NCBI GenBank assembly: GCA_023213395.1
Contig: CM041465.1
Span: 217,875,741-217,939,740 of the forward strand
Direction of reading: 5' to 3'
DNA from: Cycas panzhihuaensis
Taxonomy: Eukaryota > Cycadophyta
Length of the DNA stretch: 64,000 bases
Numbering within the stretch: position 1 is the first letter of the stretch; every line of letters starts with the position of its first letter. The notes beneath the pieces are model-generated. The model was not told the DNA's origin and did not search any database. It saw nothing but the letters and a program-made list of their open reading frames with translations. The position numbers and the translations under genes were made by a program. Of the stretch, positions 23,395 through 33,329 are shown in pieces.

Positions 23395-24034
23395 TGTTGA
23401 GAATACAAGGTCCCAAACTTTAAACCACCACAAGATCTGAACTATTTTACAACTAGTTATAGGAATCTAAACTAAGATTTAACATGTAAGTTTTAAAACC
23501 AGAGATAATACAATAACATCAATATAAAAGCCAAACATCACATATGCACCTGATATAATGTGGTAAAACCCTAGCAGTGTGCTAGGGAAACATCCACATA
23601 GGAAAGGTATCAATCTTTATTGCTGTAGAATGAAGATAAAGTACATCTTAGTAGTAGAGTGCTCTCAGGAACAACAACTAGCTGCCGCCCTCATCATAAT
23701 ACATTACATTATAACTTAATAAGAAAAAGCCCTAAATCAGGCTATATGAGAGGGTCATCCAAGGCATAAATCTGAGCTATAGAATTTAAGTTATTTGTAT
23801 CAAATGACCTTGATTCTCTTTACAATTTAATATGGTTTGTAGGGCTAATTTTTCGGGTCGCGAGCTATCACCCCCAAACTCCCTCTTAGCAGGTGGCGTT
23901 CCACTCCTCCCACACCCCCTAGCCAAGGGGGGCTCCTGCCTCCTTAGAACCCCTGAGAAAGATTAGGGGAGGAAACCGCGCCGCTAAAGTGCCAAAATTT
24001 TAGCCTCAAACTATTGTTGTCACAAATTCCAACA
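23395..24034 (-). repeat. 5' LTR of Copia-A (640 bp)
   Basis: This repeat matches 18716-19353 base for base apart from scattered substitutions. It contains a G/C-homopolymer-rich block at about 23880-23985. On the element strand it starts TGTTGGAATTTG at 24034 and ends TATTCTCAACA at 23395. Confidence 0.95.
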
Positions 24035-25994
24035 ACCTTTATCTTCTTTACTAGTTTTCTCACTATGTTGAAGCAAGGAATCCTTATGGATCATTTGGTC
24101 TTGCAATGATTTGGAAGAATAATTTACTTGAGTGTTTGTGTTATGGACTGCGTTTTGAATGGTTTGATACTCACTTTTGTCATATGCGTCAGTCTGATGA
24201 TAGGAGCACCACTTCGTCTTTCTAGATGAAGGAGGAGGTGGGGGAGGAGCTTTCTTCTTCCTCCCCTCAGTTAAGTGAATCACTTTAGTTTCTTGAGAGG
24301 ATTAAGTAGGAGATGCACCATCAATATATAACTTAGTATTGATCGCACACTTAAGTGATCTAATTGAAGAAGTAAGATGATCATATGTAGGCTCAAGATA
24401 GGTAGCCTTTGTAAGATGAACTAGATCCTTAGAAGGCATAGGTTTTCCAACCTTCTTAATACCTACTTGTATTTCAAATATCTCTAACGCCAAACAACGG
24501 TCAACTATTTCTTCATACATTTGAGGACCAATTTTAAAACTTTCAAATGTACATGGGGCCTCAACGCATTGGTAAATAGATCAAATAGCAAATTAGGATC
24601 AAGGTATGAATGGAAAGTGTGAACATGATCTTAAATTCTCTTAACAAAATCTCTTAAAGTTTTATCATTATTTTGTTTAATTACAAGCAAGGATTTGATG
24701 TCTGCCTCGAATGGTCTCGCTATATTAAAATAGTTGATGAAAGAGTCAACTAGTTGTTGGAATGAGAGAATCAAAGCCAAAGGAAGCTGATAAAACCACT
24801 TCAAAGCATCGCCTTGAAGCGATTTCGGAAATAAACGCATCATAACATAATCATATAGCATAAAATCCATGCAGACAAGCGCAAATGTCTATATATGGGA
24901 GGTGGGGTCTTGAGATGAATCACTGAAAAACTTAGGTAATTCAGGAAGGAATGGGGGCATAGGTGACAACAAAACCTCGCATAGAAAGGGAGACTTCATA
25001 TAGTCTAAGAAGGGTCTCCTTGGCCTCAACATAGTAGGACATCGATGTAAGGATGACGAATAAGGAATAGGTGAATGCATAGGTTGTTGTGATTGCAGTT
25101 GTTATGAAACACCATGAAGTGGAAGAGTAGAAGGAGGAATAAACCACACTACGGGATTAACCAAAGAATTGGTTTGGGGTATAAGGTTTTGTGGGAAACT
25201 TGAATTATTAGTGTAGAAAGGGTTAGGTTGAGCGCTAGGCCTAGGAATATGTGAAGAAGATATGGGCCTAGAAGTCCCCAACAATTGTTATTGCCTTGTT
25301 GAAGCATGTTAATATGGTAATTGAGCATGAAAAACATGATGTGATGAGGAAATCACGTTAGATGTTGTAGGTGATGTTGGATAAGGCCTAACACCTTGAG
25401 ATCCAACAATATGTGACACATGAAGGGGTACTTGACTGGTAGAAGAAACAGGGTGTAACGAGGCAATCCTAGTGGAATAAAACCAAATGGATCGAAAACT
25501 AAATAAAGCCATAATCATTTGACTATAAGTGGTTATGTGGATAGAGTTAGGAATGCCATAAGCCACTATGGTAGTATCACCTCTATGAGTAAGAGGTATG
25601 GAATGGGAAGATTGAGCCTGAACCTGCTGCCTAGGAGAGGGTTGACGAGGTTGTGAATGAGTTGGTTTGTGATCATTAACTTCTTCCATAAGCAGAGAAT
25701 GAGGTCGTGAAATAGGTCTCGGTGAAGGAAGATGAGAGAGATGAGGGGACCACATAATTTTAGGTGGAGGGTCTACCTCAATTGACTCATAGTCTTCACC
25801 TAAGGGATAAATCTAGACACGTTGTGGTAATAATGACATAATATGAGTCTCAGGGTGAAATGAATCATAATAACTAGGCATGTATAGTGGGGTAAGGATC
25901 CTAGTAAGAATTGGCTCAAGAAAAGATGGATGTAATCGAGTAGCAGATATTTCTTCCTATGGGAAAGAAGGATCTGCAAAAGAAGGATCACCAA
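24035..25994 (-). pseudogene. Tat-like Gag (broken)
   Basis: The capsid region is readable at about 24600-25080. After LPKFF-SDSSQDP it has an in-frame stop, then LFPKSLQGDALKWFYQLP, SFQQLVDSFINYF and NNDKTLRDFVKRI, matching the retrotransposon Gag family (pattern: F...L.G.A..WF..LP...I.SF..L...F...F). A Pro-rich part and a degenerate zinc knuckle (C-x2-H..., last Cys replaced by Tyr: WCSYHQTDAYDKSEY) follow at 24020-24283. The Pro/Ser/His-rich part to the right (25100-25990) is probably the Gag N-terminal region, in shifted frames. Several stops and frame changes make it non-functional. The frame runs into the Copia-A insertion at 24034. Confidence 0.8.
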
Positions 25995-26240
25995 GATACT
26001 GTGAAGGATCTAAATATCCTTGCTCCATCGGTATATTATATATTTATGTTGAATCTTCATGAGGATAACCATATGCATCATGTACTTGAAACTTTAAGGA
26101 TTCGACATATGATGATGAAACGTCCTAACTAAGGTGTAATGAGCATATTTGAGAATCAGGCAGAAGGCCTTGAAGTCTCAACGAGTGTCTACGTGTAGGT
26201 ATTATAGTTTACATAGCTTTATTTGAAGATAAACGGTGGC

Positions 26241-26258
26241 TCCCCAGTATGGTTGCCA
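26241..26258 (-). other. Primer-binding site of the Tat-like element
   Basis: Nine bases inside the 5' LTR the minus strand reads TGGCAACCATACTGGGGA. This resembles the TGGCGACTCTGCTGGGGA-type site that I recall from Ogre/Tat elements (tRNA-Arg primer), with four mismatches. The tRNA identity is an inference from memory. The position is right for priming minus-strand synthesis. Confidence 0.6.
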
Positions 26259-26267
26259 GAATGATAG

Positions 26268-28800
26268 TGGTGCAAGGTCTGTCCCTAGTAAGATGATGGT
26301 GTTCTAGGGATGGGTTCTCAGCAAGACTATCAAAAAGATGGTCTGGGGCTTGTAAAAGATCCAATACGAAGCTCAAAAGAGACCTAAAAGACCATCTTTG
26401 CCTAACTCCTAAGAATGAGTCTTTGCCTAGTAGTGTCATCTACCTTTGTGAGAGTGGATACGACAAAAATGTGTAGATGTGAAATGGAGTGATAGAATCC
26501 ACCAACTTATACAACTTGATGAAGGAGTTCTAAGTTTGGAGCTGCACTTACAATATCCTTAAGATCCTTTCTAGGGACTCCTCTCTTATAATCAATTCAA
26601 CTTTTTGAGTTTTACTAAGATGTAGGAGAGGGTAAGCTAATGGAAATAATAGTTTATCTTGTTTAGATTTCTAGGTTTTTGATATTGTTGCAAAGATGCA
26701 AAGCCAAGAGAGTAAGACAATATAATCAAGAAAACTACAAGATTAAACTCACATCAATCTTTTTGTTTATTTATTTATTTTTTAATTTTTATTTTTTATG
26801 ATGAAATCTCAAACAACCACACTAGAAACTATGCATGCAAGTCCTTTTTTGTTGTTTTTTTAAATAAACACACTAGAAATTATGCATGCAAGTCTTTTTT
26901 TATTGCATGCAAGTTATTTTTTGTTATTTTTTTAAAAACAAACACACTAGAAACTATGCATGCAAGATAACAGATACACATGCAATATGCATGCAAGTCC
27001 TTTTTTGTTATATGCAAGATAAAGGATGTACATGCAATACATATGCAACTATGAAGTGCCTTTCCTACATGCAACATGCATGATTCATTTTAAGAGAGAT
27101 GATGCCATGCAAATAAAATTTGAAAATATTCATACAATCTTTATGCAAATTTCTTTTCAAAAGAGATTAATCTACATGTAAGATTAGCTAATATGCTCTA
27201 ACATTGATGCATGCAACTAATTCTTTTAAAAATGATGAAATAATACATAGAAAGAGAGAATCTTAAATAAAACTACTATTATTTTATGATGATTTTCAAA
27301 TCTATGAGAAGTCATAAATCTGAAGAATCATCATGCATGCAATATCAACTAAAGGTTCTATCACGGTTGGAGTAGTAAGAGCTCCAAATTGAATCCTTGA
27401 ACTGAATATAAAAACTGAAAGTTAGAGATATTCCAACCAAACAACACTATCAACTTTTAATTTTCAAGATACAAGAGCCCATTTGAAAATAAAAGTGCAT
27501 GTAATGACAAATGTAAGACAAATATTCATTTCCTATTGTAAAGAGTGCCTCAGAATGACAATTTTCTTTTCACTTGACTAACTTTTCTACATGCTTTCCT
27601 CCAAAATAAGAGAAAAGAAGGAAGCAACAATAATCCAAATTGGCCAAACAAGAGTCAAACAACACCAAACAATAGCGACAATCCAACTGAAATATAGGTT
27701 ACTGTGAGAGAGAGGGAAGGAGTAGCTAGATGTATGGTGGAGAGATGACCATGCCCCACCCTAGTTTATCATTAAGGAACCCCACAAAGGGTAGACCTTT
27801 CAGTGTATATTTTAATTCCAAAAGTCTAAACAATAATCCAACAACAATCAACGAATGAAAAGAAATAATTTTGAGCTAAAATTACCTTCAAGACTTCATG
27901 AAACAAGCTTGAAAGCTAATAGCAAAGATTTTACTAAATCCAAAGAAGTTTGAAGTAAAAATTGATGAAGATCTAAAGAGATGAAAGCTTAGATCGCCAA
28001 CAATTGAGTAGTACTAACACAATAACAAAACTTCTTTGAGATTTCACCTAATAACTTTAGAAAATCAAGTTCCCAAAAAGCACATCAACAGTCTTCAAGA
28101 ATTCTCCAAGAAGTTCATAAAATCTCTCAATCAAAGAGCAAGAATCACTTCTTCCTCTCTAATTCTCAACTCTTTTCACTTCTCTCTTTCTCCTTCTATT
28201 CATTTCTGCATATCAAAAACTATGATTAACAATACTTTTATAATGCTTTCAGGCATTGAGAGAATCAAATCCCACCAAATCTTGACTGCATGCATGCAAA
28301 ATTTTGGCATGCAAGCCAACTTTTGCATGCATGTAGTAAAAAATGTGGAGATTAGTTAGGAGGCAAAAATAACTCATTAAAAATGTCAAAAAATGATTTT
28401 TATTGATAAATTAAAACATAAATGACTTTATTAATGAGGAGAGGGGCCCAAAATATAATGAAAATGATAAACACAAGTTCAAAAATGATAAAAAATTAGG
28501 TGAAATCAAGGATAAAAAATTCAAAAATAACAAACTTTAAAAGAAGCATGGGGTTAAGTTAGTCATAAAAAAAACTTTGTTGCCATAGTTTATGTCATCG
28601 GCATAATGATAGGAATACCTTTTATATCATCATTCATTACATTTAATCAATCAATAATCACACATCATTTCAATAAAACGAGGTCTGATCTATCAAATAA
28701 AATCAACATACATCAATCATTGTGAATAAAACCATACAACATGCATTAATTTACCAACATAATCCAAATACAACTAAGGAGGGCAAGTTTTGGTGAAACA
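26268..28800 (-). repeat. 5' LTR of the Tat-like element (2533 bp)
   Basis: This repeat aligns along its whole length with 4574-4960 plus 11120-13294. On the element strand it begins TGTTTCACCAAAAC at 28800 and ends CTTGCACCA at 26268. Differences from the partner are scattered substitutions and small indels, several per 100 bases by eye, so the insertion is not recent. It carries a stretch rich in CATGCA words at about 26810-27110. No ORF with family similarity is present. Confidence 0.92.
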
Positions 28801-28805
28801 GGTAG

Positions 28806-29070
28806 ACATTGCATATTACTAGTTAATTCTCATGTCTATTATTGTTGTGTAATTAGTTTGTGTCAACGAGTGCCATAACCCACAATACACATATTCCCTA
28901 CTGTGCTAGCTATTTTTAATAGTTGATGTGCTTGACGATCACATCTCCTTTAAGTTTGAAGAAGCATTATGTGTTTCATTATTGCCCCTTATTTCATATG
29001 TTTGGCTTGATAATAAAGTATTTGCTCAAGGAGCTAGCCAATGGCTATAATATTGGGAGTGACATGTTGA
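28806..29070. repeat. Dispersed repeat, right copy (pairs with 4270-4545)
   Basis: This copy lies directly outside the right end of the Tat-like element and aligns with 4270-4545 in the same orientation (ATTACTAG, GTGTAATTAG, CAAGGAGCTAGCCAA and others). Neither copy shows a coding frame. Confidence 0.75.
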
Positions 29071-29143
29071 ATCATTAACTCAACTTATTGTGAGCAAGTT
29101 TTAAGTGTTTTTATTATGTTGAACTTCTTCTAAAACTAGATGC

Positions 29144-29889
29144 TTACTCCATTGCAAATTCATCTTCAATTACCTTAACTTTATTAATGGCATCTCTGAG
29201 ACTAAGAGGTTGGTTGGTCTTTAGTTTCATTTGAATTATTTTTTTAAGATCAACTATGTACATTTCAATCAATGTTTATTTATTAAGATTTTAGGAAACT
29301 CTATTGTGAATAGTCTGGAATTCATTAGTGTATGCTTTTGTCGAAGCTGATTGTTTTAACCAAGTTGGCTGAAAAATAACTAGCTCCATATTTTTTTATA
29401 TTGTTTGAAAAAACATTTACAAAATTGATTTCATGTTTTATTTGTTAGATATTCTCGAGTCCACCATTTATATCAGTGATGGGTTTTTCCTTTCAAGTGG
29501 ATGGAGACAAATGTCAACTGATCAACTTGGGACATCTGATTGAGTGCAAAACATGAATTCAGTTTATTAATCCAATTGCGAGCTGCATCCTTATTGAGGT
29601 CTGGATCAAAAATCAATATATTGATCTTATGATTAAATGTTTGCTAACATGGAGATTGGGGAGGTGGGGCTTTACCTTGTGAAGTTCTACTTTGTGAGGT
29701 GTTTGTGGTGTTGGGGCTAGACACGAAGATGAAATTGGAGAGTTGGACATACACGGTTGTAACCTCTTTAATTAGATTTATAATGTCCATTGAGAGTTTG
29801 GATGTATCATGTTTATGCGTGTCTTTCATAGTAAGGAACTATGTTTCCAAAGAGGAGAGGCGCTCAGATTGTGTTGGTGGTACTATCAT
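29144..29889 (-). pseudogene. Gypsy-type Gag fossil (Gypsy-R)
   Basis: A start ATG at 29887-29889 leads into MIVPPTQSERLSSLET, stop, MKDTHKHDTSKLSMDI, a Thr/Ser/Pro linker and then the capsid-like text NWINKLNSCFALNQMSQVDQ, VSIHLKGKTHH and YKWWTREYL. A second frame carries the end, YIVDLKKIIQMKLKTNQPLSLRDAI followed by NKVKVIEDEFAME, which fits the C-terminal helices of gypsy Gag (FI.GLK..IR.EV....P.SL..A...A...E). Several stops fall at former Trp or Gln codons. No pol was found to the left, where the repeat at 28806-29070 follows. It is a different family from Gypsy-A and Gypsy-B. Confidence 0.65.
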
Positions 29890-31518
29890 TTATGAAAGAT
29901 AGAAATGGTTTTGATGAAGTGGGATATAATAATAAGAAAATAATGTAAGAAATAGAAAAAATAAGACAAAATGTGTTTTAATCGAATAGGGAAAGATAAG
30001 TAGAATGGATATTAAAGAAGTGGTAATATATGAAAGAGGAAAAAGGGATAGGATATGGGGTGTCTATAGATTGTTGACCTAAAAATGTGAGTAAGAAAAT
30101 CACTTAGTGCACTTATATGAGCACAACAAGTCGTGGAGATAATATAGGTAAGTGGTGAATAGAAAATTTAGCCCTGTGGAGCCCACAAGGTACATGTAGG
30201 TCAATTTTTAAAAAAAATGATAGTTAAAAATAACTAAGTGGAGACTGATCAGCATGATGCATTGATCAAAATAAGATATATGAATTTTTATGATCATTTT
30301 AGGGTTATGGACACATTTTTTTTGGTGTTAAGAGTCTAATAGTATAAGTTTCATTTAAATTTGAGAAGTATTGGCAAGGTTATGACCACATTTTTCTTTT
30401 TTTCTTTTTTTTCAAATTAAAAAGGATTGACTGAGGGACTAAGGGTCTGAATGACTGAACTTAATTGGACTAAATGTTGACTTTAAATATAGACTGGACT
30501 CAAGTGAATTAAATATTTATTTTGATATGGACTAAACATGATACAGATGATATTGAAGGTTTAGATAGGATCTCCAATATTGTGTTTCTAGATGCTGATT
30601 GTATTGAAAGATCTTGGGAGTTGCACTATGTAAATTTTGTAGAAATGTAATGAGTGCTTTGATTTATAGTTTTGTTGCTCCTTTTTCTTTTTTTTTGGGT
30701 ATGATCACCTTACTGGTTGTAGTGGTATTTGTAAGGAGTTCTTTTACCGATTTAAATATAGTAATAAGTTACAATTGTTTCTTAACTTGCAATTGGAAAT
30801 TTGTAGTAGTTTTTTAGTAGTATTAACAAAAGTACAAGAATCTCGATCTTTGTATGGAATGCTTATGGAATAAATGTTGTACAGGTAATAGGTGGATCTA
30901 CCAAACTATGACAAAGAAGTGTTTAACTTTATAGGCCTTGCAATAAACTTCCTTGTTGTTACTATAGCTCTGCCCAATATTTCAATGTACTACCCACGAA
31001 AGAATATGCATATTCATAGGGCCTACAATCGTGAAGGGGTGTTCGAGTGTGGTAACATTCGGGTGCTAACTACTAATTTGTGCACCATAGAGGGATAAAC
31101 GATCGATGATCTTTCTATGGTATGTTAGTAAGGAAACCTATAATGGTAGTCCTATATACCTGAACTATGTGGAGGCTCAATTTTGTAGCCAAACTTTGTC
31201 TGAGGTCTAGGTATTAGTGCAATATGCACTTCACTTCACATAGTGGCATATACTCAATTGTGTTTAACTAAAAATGATAGATCCCCATGATTTTTATAGG
31301 TCTCTGGCATAGGGTCTCTACTTAGACTTTAAGGGAAGGAAGGGTGGAACTGAAGATTTGGACTATGTTACCCACTTGTAGTTGACTAACACAGAGTAAT
31401 ATAATTGAACAAAACTTTAAAATGAAATTGTTTATAACAAAAGGTTTCAAAAATCACTAAGGAAAAAAAAAATCCTTTTCTACAGCTTCTAAATGCTCCT
31501 GATAGATCTCTGCATCTC
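29890..31518. other. AT-rich stretch without recognised gene
   Basis: Only short ORFs lie here (67-68 codons at 30614-30817 and 30892-31098). The first is hydrophobic but shows no family motif. The sequence is probably old repeat or intergenic material. The left part may be the 5' end of the Gypsy-R fossil. Confidence 0.5.
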
Positions 31519-31530
31519 GCTCTTATACCA
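31519..31530 (-). other. Orphan tRNA-Met primer-binding site
   Basis: The minus strand reads TGGTATAAGAGC, one change from TGGTATCAGAGC, two bases after a TATCA that could be the end of an LTR starting TGATACGA at 31533 on the plus strand. Sequence to the left shows no intact Gag. This suggests a decayed copia-type element whose 5' LTR lies in 31533-32200, but I found no second LTR. Confidence 0.4.
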
Positions 31531-33329
31531 CTTGATACGAATTTGTTTAGTAATTTTTACATTAATGGAAGCTTATGAGGGAAAAGAGAGAACAATAGAT
31601 CTTTATTAATATTTTAATACCTTAAATTAGATTAAATGTATAAGAGAAGAGCATAAGAAAGCTTAAATAACATTAATAGATAAGATGTATGCAAATACAA
31701 GCTAACAAGACAAGATTATGACATAAGAGATTTCTTTACAAATACTTTGCTATGAGTAGATAAAAGTGGTTGCTTTCCTAGCATTCTATTGGTGAATTGT
31801 ATGACTTTTAATCTCATTTGTGGAGACATGTAGCATGTGTATGCAAATTAATAATTGATATTAATTTTTTCCACCTCAACCATGTAGTCAAATAATTGAT
31901 AGTAACTTTCTCTGCCTTAACCATAGGGTCAGATGTTTATGTGTCGTTAATCTTGGGAGGTTACTTAACAATTGACAAACCACTTAAAGATGATCAATGA
32001 TTGAGATGAAATAATAATAATAAAATAATGAAAAAGTAATAAAATATTCATTAAAAAAGGTTTGATTAATAAATTTTATAAAAATGGTCAAAAATAAAAA
32101 AAAGGTATATTCTCTATAAATATTTCAATATAGATAACATAAGCTTTTGAAACATTATGAAAAAATAATTTTTTCAGTGTTTAAGAGGTCACGCAACCTA
32201 CGTATTTTCATGGGTGACTCGTGGTAAAGAAATTCACTTGGCAATTAATTGATAGACTTAGGATTTTTATTTGGAGATAGATGCCCACCTTTTAGAGATT
32301 TAGAGAAGTGATCACAACCGACATTTAGTAGAAATTTTACTCAAGAAAGCCCATAGAGTCACAAAGAGCCGCATGACTACATAGAGATGTTGCGGTCGAA
32401 ATCTTTTACTATAAACCAAAAAGATCATAAACTAGGCCCTAAATTAGTCTCAAACAACAATGCAAAGGTTCTTATAGGCATTTGCCAACTAACAGAAGTA
32501 AAATAAAGGAGAATAGAGCAAAACAAGCCTAAACTTGAAGAAAAATAACTCAAATGTTGTGCATTGAAGCTGAGATAGAAATATGTCGCATGTAGACTTG
32601 TTATAGGGTAGATAAGGCAACATGCATGAAGCGGTGATAAGAAACATGGCTGAGTCTACTCTCTAGTGTGTAATTTTGCTCATAAAATGGAAATTGTGAA
32701 CGTAGGATGAAGATGACCATTTTTGCATGTCCAATAATGAAATATATAACAAAACCCTTGATACTGACTTGTCATTTTGATTCTTGATACCCTGATAGTG
32801 TGATGGTTGAATTATTTTAGGAAAAAAGACTCTTTATTAAAAAAAGACTTTTTTGGTGAATATTTCATGGAAAATATTTTATATTAAACTTTTGATAAAA
32901 TATATTTAATATTTTATAAAGTTTAAGTAATATAAAACCAAAATAGGTTTTGATTTGGAGTCCAATGTAAAGTCTCTCACATGTTAGTTCTCTGTCACAT
33001 GGTGTTTTGGGAGCCAAAGTCATTTCTGGACCATTTAGAGTTAGTTTTTAAAAAGTAAATACACTATAGCACATAAATTTTTAAGATCTATAATTTAACA
33101 ACGATCATATGTGGTAATTTAGAATAAAATTTTGTTTTGTTTTGTTTTTTTTTTTTTTTTTTGTATTTTTTGGCATATTCTAGTTACCTGTGAGTAGATC
33201 GAAGTAGCAAAATTGATCATATCAACTACCTATGTGTAGACTGATGTCATTTATAGATAAAATATATATATATTTCTACTTATTTAATTATTTTTTAATC
33301 ATTTTTATCTTTTTTTTTTTTTTTTTTAA
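31531..33329. other. AT-rich stretch, possible LTR debris
   Basis: No ORF with family similarity is present. The left part may be an LTR belonging to the primer site at 31519-31530. The right part (about 32900-33300) should contain the 5' LTR of Copia-R, but no clear match to the 3' LTR start at 49755 could be traced by eye beyond short words such as CTCTCACAT and GTCACAT. Long T runs occur at about 33146-33161 and 33310-33327. Confidence 0.4.

Larger units (their letters stand above)
18716..24034 (-). mobile_element. Copia-A: complete Ty1/copia element, nested in the Tat-like gag-pro frame
   Basis: LTRs 23395-24034 (5') and 18716-19353 (3') enclose Gag, protease, integrase, RT and RNase H in copia order on the minus strand. 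LTR ends are TGTTGG and CAACA, with TATTGG at the 3' LTR start, a point change. Target duplication: GCCTT at 18711-18715 and ACCTT at 24035-24039, 4 of 5 identical. It splits the lysine-rich linker between Tat-like Gag and protease. Copia-B (36893-49173) belongs to the same family, with close similarity along the protein and LTRs. Confidence 0.96.
4574..28800 (-). mobile_element. Large Tat/Ogre-like Ty3 LTR element (non-autonomous), interrupted by LINE and Copia-A
   Basis: Two long direct repeats bound this element: 26268-28800 (5' LTR) and 4574-4960 plus 11120-13294 (3' LTR, split by a LINE). On the element strand each LTR starts TGTTTCACC and ends GCACCA. A primer site lies just inside the 5' LTR and a purine tract abuts the 3' LTR. 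The internal part keeps Gag, aspartic protease and an archaeal-type RNase H fragment, a set that points to the Tat lineage of Ty3. No reverse transcriptase or integrase motif was found in the region between protease and RNase H, only about 2.3 kb. No clean target duplication is visible: the flanks are GAAGG and GGTAG. All coding parts carry stops or frameshifts. Confidence 0.88.

Noticed and set aside
30614-30817. 67-codon hydrophobic plus-strand ORF that could be a membrane peptide
   Set aside because: No family similarity or gene context; hydrophobic chance ORFs are common in T-rich DNA.
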